Assembly (NCBI RefSeq): GCF_024341905.1 | Contig: NZ_BQXY01000001.1 | Location: forward strand, 529,013 to 593,012 | Source of the DNA: Clostridium folliculivorans | GTDB taxonomy: Bacteria; Bacillota; Clostridia; Clostridiales; Clostridiaceae | Length of the DNA: 64,000 nucleotides | Direction: 5' to 3' | Shown here: in pieces, positions 35,410-43,773 of the stretch | How the letters are laid out: every line of letters starts with the position of its first letter | How positions within the stretch are numbered: the first letter of the stretch is position 1 | Program-made: the position numbers and the translations under genes | The notes under the pieces: generated by a model | The model's database searches: none | Seen by the model: the letters and a program-made list of their open reading frames with translations, nothing else | Told to the model about the DNA's origin: nothing

Positions 35410-37644
35410 ATGAAATTTAATAAATTTGATAAATTATGGTGTATAAAAGAAGATCAATTTAATGTGAATAATAATAAGTATTATGAAGGTATTTTCACCC
35501 AAGGTAATGGGTTTATGTCCATTAGAGGTAGCTTTGAAGAGGGTATTAATGATGCACCTCAAGATGAAGAGTATATAAGAATGCCAGCTAATGTTACGCT
35601 AGAGACGGCAAGAAATCCAAGATCCAAATGGGGGACTTACGTTCCTGGAATAGTAGGAATACACCCTTTATTAAAGGAAGAGATAATAAACCTTCCATGT
35701 TTTTTGGAAGTGATACTATGTTTTGAAGATGAAAAACTTGATACGGAAAGATGTGAAATAGAAGAATATACAAGATGGTTAGACTTGAGAGATGCAACAT
35801 TAAATAGAATTTTTATATGGAATACAAAATGTGGAGCAAAACTTGAATTAAAGTATAGTCGTTTTATAAGTTTAAATGACAAGAATATTTGTGCTCAACA
35901 GATAAAAATAAAGTTACTAAAAGGAAATGGTAAACTTAAAATCAATTCAGGTATCAATGGTAATGTGAGAACAAATGGGTATAACCACTTAAACAATATA
36001 GAAATGAGTTTTACTGATGAAAAAGATGTTTTAGTTAAGACAACTACAGACAAAGGAGATAGCATTACACAAATTTCTTCCACTCAGTCCATGAATGGTG
36101 AAGCATGGGATGAAAAACTAGGAACAAATGTAGCGTTTTTAGAAAGTAATGTTCCAATGAATGAAAATGAAGAAATCACTATAAATAAATATAATATTTT
36201 AATTACCGATAGAGACACTGAAAAAGATTTAATGTTAACTAAAGGAATGGAACTGTTAAAAAGGGCCAAAGAAAGCGGATTTGATAAACTTTATGAAGTT
36301 CATAAATTGAAGTGGGATGAAAAATGGGAAAATAGTGATATAAAAATAGGTGGTAATGATAATTTACAAATAGCAATTCGTATGTCAATATATCATCTTA
36401 TAAGAAGTAATGCTGAAAAAGATTCTCGTGTAGCTATTTGTGCAAAAGGGTATGCTGGTGAAGCTTATTTTGGAAGGTATTTCTGGGATACAGAAATTTA
36501 TATGCTTCCATATTATATATATACCAACCCTGAAGCAGCAAGAAACTTAATTCTATTTAGATACAATACATTAGAAGGTGCCAAAAAGAATGCTAAACAC
36601 TATGGTTATAATGGTGCACGTTATCCATGGGAGTCATCAGTTACAGGAGAAGAACAGTGTCCACTTTGGCAGTATGCAGATCATGAGATACATGTGACTG
36701 CAGACATAGCTTATGCAATTTGGCATTATTATATGGCAACAAATGACGAGGAGTTTATGCAGAACTATGGCATAGATATACTTGTTGAGACATCTAGATA
36801 TTGGATAGATAGAGTGGATAAAAATGAAAAAGGCTACTACGAACTTTTGGGAGTTATGGGACCAGATGAATACCTCCCACTAACGAGAAACAACTCTTAT
36901 ACAAACAGAATGGTTAAGTTTAACTTATCAAAGACAATAGAGTATATAGATAAAATAAAAAAATCTAACGTAGATTTTTATATAAGTATAGCACAAAGAC
37001 TAAATTTGAGAGAATCAGAGATTGAGAATTTTAGTGAAGTGCAAGCAAAGTTAGTATTGTGCTATGATAAAGATACTGAAATTGTTCCTCAGTCAGAGGA
37101 TTTTTATAAATATGCAGATTTAGACTTTTTGACAATATGGAAAGACAGGTCCAAGCCTTTTGGCCATTTTATATCTCAGGAAAAAAATTATCGTTCAAAG
37201 GCTCTGAAACAGGCAGATGTGTTGGAACTAATGGTTCTATTCCAAAAGGAATTTTCAAGGGAACAAATAATTAAAGCATATGAGTATTATGAACCTATAA
37301 CTACTCATGATTCCTCGCTTTCAGCAGCAATACATAGTATTATCTGTTGTTGGATTGGTAAGGAGGAAGATACAGAAAAGTTTCTTAATAAAGCTATTGA
37401 TATAGACATGTCTTTAGAAAAAAAAGGTGCAGAGGAAGGAATCCATATCGCAAACTGTGGAGGCCTTTGGCAACTAGTTGTATTTGGATTTGCTGGACTA
37501 AAAAGTCCAATGGATAGTGAAGAATTAAAATTTGAACCAAAGCTACCTAAAAGTATAAACAGTATGGATTTTTCGATTATATGGCATAACAAAAGTTATA
37601 ATGTAAGTATTAATAAGGATGGCTATGAGGTAAAAGCAAAATAG
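35410..37644 (+). CDS. GH65 disaccharide phosphorylase
   Basis: This 744-aa cytoplasmic glycoside phosphorylase of family 65 (maltose, kojibiose, nigerose or trehalose phosphorylase group) splits an alpha-glucoside with phosphate to give beta-glucose 1-phosphate. Visible are the N-terminal beta-sandwich (GNGFMSIRGSFEEG), the catalytic barrel with FWDTEIYMLPYYIYTNPEAARNLI, ARYPWESSVTGEEQCP, the general acid Glu in VMGPDEYLPLTRNNSYTN, and the phosphate-binding THDSSLSAAIH and HIANCGGLWQ. Sequence alone does not fix which linkage is cut; kojibiose or nigerose type is my best guess. No beta-phosphoglucomutase gene is adjacent. The leader carries element C2. Confidence 0.93.
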   Translation: MKFNKFDKLWCIKEDQFNVNNNKYYEGIFTQGNGFMSIRGSFEEGINDAPQDEEYIRMPANVTLETARNPRSKWGTYVPGIVGIHPLLKEEIINLPCFLEVILCFEDEKLDTERCEIEEYTRWLDLRDATLNRIFIWNTKCGAKLELKYSRFISLNDKNICAQQIKIKLLKGNGKLKINSGINGNVRTNGYNHLNNIEMSFTDEKDVLVKTTTDKGDSITQISSTQSMNGEAWDEKLGTNVAFLESNVPMNENEEITINKYNILITDRDTEKDLMLTKGMELLKRAKESGFDKLYEVHKLKWDEKWENSDIKIGGNDNLQIAIRMSIYHLIRSNAEKDSRVAICAKGYAGEAYFGRYFWDTEIYMLPYYIYTNPEAARNLILFRYNTLEGAKKNAKHYGYNGARYPWESSVTGEEQCPLWQYADHEIHVTADIAYAIWHYYMATNDEEFMQNYGIDILVETSRYWIDRVDKNEKGYYELLGVMGPDEYLPLTRNNSYTNRMVKFNLSKTIEYIDKIKKSNVDFYISIAQRLNLRESEIENFSEVQAKLVLCYDKDTEIVPQSEDFYKYADLDFLTIWKDRSKPFGHFISQEKNYRSKALKQADVLELMVLFQKEFSREQIIKAYEYYEPITTHDSSLSAAIHSIICCWIGKEEDTEKFLNKAIDIDMSLEKKGAEEGIHIANCGGLWQLVVFGFAGLKSPMDSEELKFEPKLPKSINSMDFSIIWHNKSYNVSINKDGYEVKAK

Positions 37645-37682
37645 AAATAATAAATGAGTTCAACCACACATGTACCACTTGT

Positions 37683-37733
37683 AAAGCATGAAGGAAATGC
37701 AGGATAAAGCCTGAATCTTCATGCTTTTTTCTT
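37683..37733 (+). terminator. Terminator after the GH65 gene
   Basis: AAAGCATGAAG (37683-37693) and CTTCATGCTTT (37717-37727) enclose a 23-base loop, followed by T's. The preceding ATGTACCACTT resembles an end of element family A. Confidence 0.75.
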
Positions 37734-37765
37734 TTCAATCACCATAAGAATACATAGATACAAAT

Positions 37766-37810
37766 ACAATAATACACAAAAAAACATATGGATTTTTTGT
37801 GTATTATTGT
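37766..37810. terminator. Long perfect palindrome, bidirectional terminator
   Basis: ACAATAATACACAAAAAA (37766-37783) pairs perfectly over 18 bp with 37793-37810. It separates GH65 from the convergent patatin gene, and U-rich stretches exist in both directions. Confidence 0.7.
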
Positions 37811-37820
37811 ACTTATTTGA

Positions 37821-38675
37821 TTATAAACACCATGTTTTGTGAATTGATATAGCTTCTTTTATTCCTTGATTAAATCCTGCTTGTGCAGAAAATGGAGTGC
37901 GACTAGGATCATAAGGATTTTTTCCTATTGCTAAAATACTATCGTTATCAGGGATAATAAGAGATACAGCTGCTGTTTTTTGCATTTCTTCAGCATCTTC
38001 TTTAACACTAGGAACTAATCCATACTTTTGTGGCATAGGAGACAAAATTACCACTTTGTCATAAGAATCTGCCAAAAATGCATTGGTACTTGAAATCATA
38101 CCACCATCAATCCAATCTCTATCATTAAAAGTTACGAAAGGCCATAGGCCTGGAACAGCGCCACTAGCATTCACTGCATTTACAAGTGAAGTACCTGAAT
38201 CTTTATCAAATACATGCAGATCTCCTGTTTTCGCATCTACTGCAGTGACTTTCAATTTTGATGGCCAAATAGTTGTAGTAAGTCTTGATTCTACAATTGA
38301 CTGACGTTCTTCTTTTGAGATTTTGGAAGGATACTTCTTTGCGATATCTCCAAACATCTTTCCAATATTCTTTTTATCATCTTTTCCATATATAAAGGCT
38401 TCAGCCCATAATTTCATAACTTCAGAGCTTACTGATACATTGACTTCTGATTTATTTGGGATGAATTGGGAATCGTAAAGTTTTTTCATATCATATCCAC
38501 TTGCAAGTGCAGTGCCAACAAATGAACCTGCAGAGGTTCCAATAATTACATCAGCGTCTGATAAATCAATGCCTTCCTGTAACAAAGCTGTAATTATCCC
38601 AATCTCCCAAGCTATGCCAGTTACACCTCCACCGCCTAATACCACTGCTTTTGTTTTTTTATTTATGTTTTCCAT
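37821..38675 (-). CDS. Patatin-like phospholipase/acyl hydrolase
   Basis: This 284-aa patatin-family hydrolase shows the oxyanion loop VVLGGGGVTG near the N-terminus, the nucleophile elbow GTSAGS (Ser near residue 46), and the catalytic Asp in DGGMIS, giving a complete Ser-Asp dyad. The start ATG at 38675 follows GAGAGG; the frame opens five codons earlier. It is likely cytoplasmic, acting on phospholipids or acyl esters; the physiological substrate is unknown. It is divergent from a MerR-family regulator, which may control it. Confidence 0.9.
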   Translation of the reverse strand: MENINKKTKAVVLGGGGVTGIAWEIGIITALLQEGIDLSDADVIIGTSAGSFVGTALASGYDMKKLYDSQFIPNKSEVNVSVSSEVMKLWAEAFIYGKDDKKNIGKMFGDIAKKYPSKISKEERQSIVESRLTTTIWPSKLKVTAVDAKTGDLHVFDKDSGTSLVNAVNASGAVPGLWPFVTFNDRDWIDGGMISSTNAFLADSYDKVVILSPMPQKYGLVPSVKEDAEEMQKTAAVSLIIPDNDSILAIGKNPYDPSRTPFSAQAGFNQGIKEAISIHKTWCL

Positions 38676-38779
38676 TATAATCCTCTCCATTCTTTTAGTA
38701 TTTGACTAATGAATTGCTCAAAATGTATTATAAACTATGAAGTAAGGTTTATAGTCAAGAAAAATTAGCGAGGTTTTTT

Positions 38780-39145
38780 ATGAAAATAAATGAAGTAGCA
38801 AAAAAAGCAGGATTATCTATATCTACTATTAGATTTTACGAAAAACAAGATTTGATTCCTGAAAAATATGTTAGTAGAGACTCAAATAATTATCGTAATT
38901 ATTCTGAAGATATAATAGAATACCTTTTAATGATAAAAACAGTTCATTCCGTAGGATTCTCTTTAGGAGAGATTAGAGAGATTCAAAAAAGCAATTCGGA
39001 TCTAATTTCAATTGATACAAAGATTGAACTTTTACATAGAAAGATAGAAGAAGTGAAAATACAAAAAGAGAATCTAGATAAAACTGAGGCAATATTAGAA
39101 AAAATGCTTAAAAATAAATTAAATTCTAAGAATCATACTTACTAA
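38780..39145 (+). CDS. MerR-family transcriptional regulator
   Basis: This 121-aa regulator begins with the MerR winged helix: MKINEVAKKAGLSISTIRFY, then YRNYSEDIIEYLLMIKTVHSVGFSLGEI, followed by the dimer coiled coil (ELLHRKIEEVKIQKENLDKTEAILEKML). It lacks C-terminal cysteines for metal binding, so an organic ligand or stress signal is more likely. It is divergent from the patatin gene and upstream of the flavin oxidoreductase, both possible targets. Confidence 0.9.
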   Translation: MKINEVAKKAGLSISTIRFYEKQDLIPEKYVSRDSNNYRNYSEDIIEYLLMIKTVHSVGFSLGEIREIQKSNSDLISIDTKIELLHRKIEEVKIQKENLDKTEAILEKMLKNKLNSKNHTY

Positions 39146-39287
39146 GTTTTTTAATAGAAATCATGTTTAGCTTATATATTAAAAAATTGATAAATGATTT
39201 GCAAATAGATATAATTAATGCATGTGCTAGCTATGTTATTTTGTTATTTATACTATGAAAAAAAGTATTAACGAAGGATGTGAAAAA

Positions 39288-40286
39288 ATGAGTAACGGAT
39301 CAATTTTACTCAAGAATCTTACAGTTAAAGGATTCACTTTTGAGAACAGATATGCTTGTGCCCCTTTTGATATTGCAATGGCAACGGAGGATGGATTGAT
39401 TACAGAGGAGCTATTATCAATCTACAAAAAGCGCACAGGGCCATCACTTATAGTTGTTGAACAGGCAGCTGTAGCGAGTGCCGGCCAGTATAGAGAGAAG
39501 CTTATATATGTTGATAGAGATGAATGTATCGAAGGATTAGCAAAGCTTGCAGATATTATACATAAAAATAACCAAGTTGGAATTGTTCAGATAAATCATG
39601 CAGGAAGTGCTGCTAACGTTGAACTCACAGGAATGGAAGCTGTGGCCCCATCAGCTGTAATAAACCCTGCCTTCAAACGCACAATGCCAAAGGCTTTGAC
39701 TATTGAGGAGATTCAGCAAATAAAAGAAGATTTTGTAAAGGCTGCGATTAGAATTAAAAAGGCAGGCTTTGATGGTGTAGAAATACATAATTGCCACGGA
39801 TTCTTATTGACTCAATTTTTGTCTCCCATAACTAATTTAAGAACTGATGAATACGGCGGAAGCCTGGAAAATAGAAGTCGTTTTCTTTTAGAGATAACAA
39901 CAGAGGTGAGAAAGGCCATAGGTGATGACTTACTATTGCTCGTTCGTCTTGGACTAGATGACCTTCTTACAGGAGGACTAACCCTTGAAGAAGGATGTCA
40001 GGTAGCAGAAAAGCTCGTTGAAGCGGGAATAGATATTCTTGATACTTCATCAGGTATGCTTCCACCGCTTGTATTAAAAGGACCAGCAATGCTAAGAGAT
40101 ATGATTAAAACCGTAAAGTCAAGAGTTACAGTTCCTGTTATTGGTGCTGGCGATTTGGAAGATATTGAAATAGCTGCGGATATGGTTGAAAAGGGTGAGG
40201 TTGATTTTATAGCGCTTGGAAGGCCTATATTAAAACAGCCAAACTTTGTAGAAGGCTTATTGGAAAAGATAAAGAGTGAAGCATAA
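39288..40286 (+). CDS. NADH:flavin oxidoreductase (Old Yellow Enzyme family)
   Basis: This 332-aa FMN-binding TIM barrel of the OYE/2,4-dienoyl-CoA reductase group has substrate-site HNCHGFLLTQFLSP (the His/Asn-type motif near residues 166-180), TDEYGGSLENRSRFLLEI, and phosphate-binding VIGAGDLED and FIALGRPILKQPNF. It lacks the C-terminal FeS/FAD domains of the larger enzymes. The start ATG at 39288 has GAAGGA upstream; the frame opens at 39255. It reduces activated C=C bonds; the natural substrate is unknown. It lies after merR and may be under its control. Confidence 0.92.
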   Translation: MSNGSILLKNLTVKGFTFENRYACAPFDIAMATEDGLITEELLSIYKKRTGPSLIVVEQAAVASAGQYREKLIYVDRDECIEGLAKLADIIHKNNQVGIVQINHAGSAANVELTGMEAVAPSAVINPAFKRTMPKALTIEEIQQIKEDFVKAAIRIKKAGFDGVEIHNCHGFLLTQFLSPITNLRTDEYGGSLENRSRFLLEITTEVRKAIGDDLLLLVRLGLDDLLTGGLTLEEGCQVAEKLVEAGIDILDTSSGMLPPLVLKGPAMLRDMIKTVKSRVTVPVIGAGDLEDIEIAADMVEKGEVDFIALGRPILKQPNFVEGLLEKIKSEA

Positions 40287-40292
40287 TTAACA

Positions 40293-40338
40293 AAAATAAG
40301 GATTATTCTTAGCATTGATAAGAACAATCCTTATTTTA
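40293..40338. terminator. Terminator after the OYE-family gene
   Basis: AAAATAAGGATT and AATCCTTATTTT arms with inner CTTA/TAAG pairing; likely bidirectional with the convergent ABC-F gene. Confidence 0.75.
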
Positions 40339-40383
40339 AATTTTAATGTTTTCTTAGATTTATTACATTGCCATGAATTAAAT

Positions 40384-42123
40384 TTAGAGTAACTTAATTA
40401 GCTCTTCTAATTCTTCAGATAAAACTTTTGCAAGTTCAAAATCAGTAGCTTTTAAAGCCAATTCTATTTTTGTTTCAAGTAATTTTTTATTTTGTTCAAT
40501 TTCTAAATAGTCTTTGCCGAAATGATTAGCATAAATCATTTTTTTAAATTTCCGCATATTCATTTTCCTAATAGTCTTATCTTCAATTATTAAAATAGAA
40601 TCCATACAGTTTACTATAGTATAGAAATCATGAGAAATCATGAGAATCGAACCATTATAGTTTTTTATGGCTTTTTCTAAGGCTATTTGTGAATAGGTAT
40701 CTAAATGACTTGTTGGTTCATCAAGAAGCAACAGATTTGCGTCACTAGCAGAAAGTTTAGCCAATTGAAGCATATTTTTTTCGCCACCAGATAAAGTTCC
40801 TATCTTTCTATTAATCATTTCTTCTTCAAAACCATAGTCTAAAATATGTGATTTAATATCTTCATAAGTTTTAAAACCAGCATCATAGAACTCTTGAAGG
40901 ATAGTATTAGAAGCATTTAGTGTCTTATTTTGGATCTGAGATAAATAAGCTACTTTAGCTTTTTCATTTAGCTCAATAGAATCATGATTATTTTCAAAGA
41001 TTTCTTGAAGTAAAGTGGTTTTTCCTGTACCATTTGAACCGATAATTGCTACCTTTTCAGTAGCTTTAACCTCAAAGTTAACATTTTCTAGAAGTACATC
41101 ATCAAAGGAAACACTATAATTATTAACTTTTAAAGCAATGTCTTCTTTGATTTTATTACCTGTAACTAAACCGATATCCACTTCCTTAATATCTACAAAA
41201 GGTGCTTTAATTCTACGTTTTTCTAATCTTTCTTGAATTTTAACTCTAGCATTTAGAGTTCTCCCTCTAAAAGCTTCAGCGTTCTCAGTAGCAATAATTC
41301 TTAGTTTATTTATTAATATCTCGTTTCTCTCAATTTCTTCAGTATCAGCAGCAGCTAGTTCTTGTAATTCAATTTTAGTTTGAAGTAATGAGAAGTTATA
41401 ATCAATATAGCTTCCATCAAATTCTTGGAGCTCCATGTTTTCAAGGTGAATAATTTTGTTGAAACAATGATTCAATAGATATCTATTGTGGGTAATAATT
41501 AACATTGTTCCTTTGTGTGAATTAATTAAATCTTTAAGAGAATTAAGGTTTCCGAAGTCTAAAAACACATCAGGTTCATCCATAATAATTAAGTCTGGAT
41601 TATTTAGCATTGCTTTTATTACTTGGATAAGCTTGAATTCTCCACCACTAAGTTCAGATATCATTAAATCTTTATAACTCATTAAATTTGCAAGATTTAA
41701 ATTTTTATTAATAGTGTCTTCGAAAAAATCCCCATCAATTGCATTAAATGCATCTAGAGCTTGTTGATATTTTTCTAGTAGAGTATCAATATCAGAAGAT
41801 GTTTCCATTTCAGTACAAATAGCTGTTATTTCATTTTGTAGTTTAATAAAATCTTCTCCTATATATTCAAAAACTGTAGTGTCTTTTATCTTGTCCAGCT
41901 CTGAGAATTGACTTACATACCCAATTCTAGAATTTGGATACATCTCTAAGGTACCATCGAACATATATTTTTCTGGATCCCTAATTATATCTATTAGCGT
42001 ACTTTTTCCACTGCCATTTGTTCCTATAAAAGCGCAATGTTGACCATATTCTAATGTGAATGAAATATTTTTATATAGATCCTTCTCCGGAAATGAGTAG
42101 GACAAATTATCGATTTTTAGCAT
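40384..42123 (-). CDS. ABC-F family ATPase
   Basis: This 579-aa protein has two ABC ATPase domains and no membrane segment. Domain 1 shows GTNGSGKSTL (Walker A), LSGGEFKLIQ (signature) and LIIMDEPD (Walker B); domain 2 shows GSNGTGKTTL, LSGGEKNMLQ and LLLLDEPTSHLD. The linker between them (NEILINKLRIIATENAEAFRGRTLNARVKIQERLEKRRIKAPF) matches the ABC-F interdomain region, which reaches toward the ribosomal peptidyl-transferase centre. The C-terminus is a short coiled coil. Some relatives protect ribosomes from antibiotics (Vga/Lsa/Msr groups), others have housekeeping roles; this protein cannot be assigned to either from sequence. Confidence 0.9.
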   Translation of the reverse strand: MLKIDNLSYSFPEKDLYKNISFTLEYGQHCAFIGTNGSGKSTLIDIIRDPEKYMFDGTLEMYPNSRIGYVSQFSELDKIKDTTVFEYIGEDFIKLQNEITAICTEMETSSDIDTLLEKYQQALDAFNAIDGDFFEDTINKNLNLANLMSYKDLMISELSGGEFKLIQVIKAMLNNPDLIIMDEPDVFLDFGNLNSLKDLINSHKGTMLIITHNRYLLNHCFNKIIHLENMELQEFDGSYIDYNFSLLQTKIELQELAAADTEEIERNEILINKLRIIATENAEAFRGRTLNARVKIQERLEKRRIKAPFVDIKEVDIGLVTGNKIKEDIALKVNNYSVSFDDVLLENVNFEVKATEKVAIIGSNGTGKTTLLQEIFENNHDSIELNEKAKVAYLSQIQNKTLNASNTILQEFYDAGFKTYEDIKSHILDYGFEEEMINRKIGTLSGGEKNMLQLAKLSASDANLLLLDEPTSHLDTYSQIALEKAIKNYNGSILMISHDFYTIVNCMDSILIIEDKTIRKMNMRKFKKMIYANHFGKDYLEIEQNKKLLETKIELALKATDFELAKVLSEELEELIKLL

Positions 42124-42144
42124 AGTATACCTCGCTTTATAATT

Positions 42145-42172
42145 AAAAAAGAGCCTATAAAATAGGCGCCTT
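42145..42172 (-). terminator. Minus-strand terminator after the remnant gene
   Basis: On the minus strand, GCCTATTTTATAGGC forms a hairpin followed by a T run. It marks the old end of the broken gene at 42190-42545, just before the ABC-F gene. Confidence 0.65.
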
Positions 42173-42184
42173 AATATGTATTTT

Positions 42185-42545
42185 AGTAATTGAAATTTTA
42201 CATTTGATTTTTATCTAATAAATGCATTTTACTAAGTTTAATATTGAAAGCATAACATCTTTTTCGATTAAGTTCAATGATTTCTAGGGTTCCAACTTCA
42301 ATTGGTAATTTATACATGTACAAAAATACTTAGATGTCAGGATTTTTGAGAAAGTATGGATTAAATTTCTTTAGAGGAATCCTATAATATAAGTAACAAC
42401 AAATTGGAAAAACACCTTTAACTTCAAATACATCTTTAGTTAGTGCGGTATCCATAAGACTATTTACTTCATCTATTGGTACAAGATATTTTTCTAAAGA
42501 GAGTAATCCTGATAAAGAATTTTCAATAACAATGTTTACATATAT
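42185..42545 (-). pseudogene. Broken unknown gene with element C3 inside its reading frame
   Basis: The minus-strand reading frame is FIYVNIVIENSLSGLLSLEK, then YLVPIDEVNSLMDTALTKDV, FEVKGVFPICCYLYYRIPLK, KFNPYFLKNPDI, a TAA, VFLYMYKLPIEVGTLEIIEL, NRKRCYAFNIKLSKMHLLD and stop. Apart from that single TAA, which lies in the inserted element, the frame stays open across the whole region. No start codon is visible near the upstream end. I do not recognise the family. It has its own terminator and lies between truA-like and ABC-F genes. Confidence 0.5.
42303..42383 (+). repeat. Structured element family C, copy C3 (divergent)
   Basis: TAATTTATAC (42306-42315) pairs with GTATGGATTA (42354-42363) using two G-T pairs, and CAAAAATACT (42321-42330) with AGGATTTTTG (42339-42348) around an 8-base loop TAGATGTC. 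The size, loop length and following TTTC...AGAGGAATC match C1 and C2, while stem bases differ in a pairing-preserving way. Confidence 0.6.
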
Positions 42546-42605
42546 AAACCCATCCTATTATATGTTACAATGTATTGATTGGTATTTAGGAAAAGGAGGG
42601 TTCAA

Positions 42606-43352
42606 ATGCAAAATTATAAGATGATGATAGCCTATGACGGTAGAAAATATATAGGGTATAATAAATCCAAAGATAACGCGGAAAAGAGTATTGAAGGTAA
42701 GTTAGAATTGATATTATCAAAACTCTATGAAAAAGATATAGAGGTTATTGGTGCGGTTAATACTGATGCTGGGGTACATGCTAAAGGGCAAATTGTTAAT
42801 TTTATAGCACCAGATAGTAGGTTAAGCGAAAAAGAAATTTTTGAGTATTTCGAAAAATATTTAACTGATGATATTATTGTATTATCGGTAGAAACTGTTG
42901 ATGAAAGATTTCATAGTAGGTATTTAATGAAAAGTGCAACTTACGAATATCGATTATGGAAGAAAGATGCTCCTAATCGTCCGTTGTTTGAAAGACACTA
43001 TGTTAATTTAATGAATCAAACAATAAATGTAGCTAAAAGTAGAGAAGCTGCAAAGTACATTTTAGGTGAACATGATTTCTTAGCTTTTACTACTAATAAG
43101 AAAGCAAAGAAATCAATTAAAAATATACTTTCTCTTGACGTAAAAGAAACTACAAATGAAATTATTATTACTATGACAGCAAATGGATTTTTATTAAATA
43201 TGGAAAGACTAATTGTAGGTACATTAATCCAAGTGGGACTTGGTCAATTACCTATGAGTACAATTGAGAAAGCCTTTAAGTCTAGGGATATGAATGATGT
43301 AGGCCATAAAGCTAGTGCAGATGCGCTTTGTTTATTAAGTGTTCAATATTAG
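42606..43352 (+). CDS. truA: TruA-like tRNA pseudouridine synthase
   Basis: TruA converts uridines 38-40 of the tRNA anticodon arm to pseudouridine. The catalytic Asp motif reads VNTDAGVHAKGQIVNF, so the Asp is present, but the usual GRTDAGVHA Arg is Asn; the N-terminal block is YDGRKYIGYNKSKDN rather than the common GxQxQ pattern. The C-terminal part shows RYLMKSATYEYRLW and GFLLNMERLIVGTLIQVG, typical of the fold. The 248-aa length is normal. AAAGGAGGG precedes the ATG at 42606. The altered motif suggests a specialised paralogue rather than the main TruA usually found in ribosomal protein clusters. Confidence 0.85.
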   Translation: MQNYKMMIAYDGRKYIGYNKSKDNAEKSIEGKLELILSKLYEKDIEVIGAVNTDAGVHAKGQIVNFIAPDSRLSEKEIFEYFEKYLTDDIIVLSVETVDERFHSRYLMKSATYEYRLWKKDAPNRPLFERHYVNLMNQTINVAKSREAAKYILGEHDFLAFTTNKKAKKSIKNILSLDVKETTNEIIITMTANGFLLNMERLIVGTLIQVGLGQLPMSTIEKAFKSRDMNDVGHKASADALCLLSVQY

Positions 43353-43713
43353 TACATATATTTTCTTAAGTTTATATTATATATGTTCGCTGCCTCATAC
43401 CATAAATGCTATAGATTTGTTGTAATGAGAGCTATCACTGTTAAATTAGCTAAGGGTTATTATAATATAGCTGAATTAATAATTAGTGGATTTTAAAGAG
43501 CGTGCTTCGTCTCCATTATACATATTAAACCCTCTACAGAAATGTAGAGGGTTTTTACCTTTCTGTACTTGTTATAGAATTGTTGAAGATGAAATATATC
43601 ATAACTTAAAAGGGCTTTCTGCTTTGAAATTTAAACATGTCTCAGAAATATTCTTATTATCAATCAGTGCTTTCAGTAAAATTCATATGAGGCTATAATT
43701 GTAGCATTAATGA
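43353..43713. other. Intergenic region with terminator, no gene seen
   Basis: Apart from the hairpin at 43527-43556 there is no supported gene. The short frame at 43486-43698 spans that terminator and has no ribosome site. Confidence 0.4.
43527..43557. terminator. Strong terminator hairpin
   Basis: AAACCCTCTACA and TGTAGAGGGTTT are perfect 12-bp arms with a GAAA loop and a T tail. Confidence 0.85.
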
Positions 43714-43773
43714 CTTATTAAAATAAAAAGACTGAAGTATATATTATTTATATTATTTGTAGTTAATGGAGTA

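Noticed and set aside
40384..42123. Specific antibiotic-resistance assignment for the ABC-F protein
   Set aside because: The ABC-F domain layout is clear, but nothing in the linker allows assignment to a resistance subgroup.
43486..43698. Plus-strand open frame of 70 codons
   Set aside because: It runs through the strong terminator at 43527-43557, lacks a ribosome site and has no coding-like composition.
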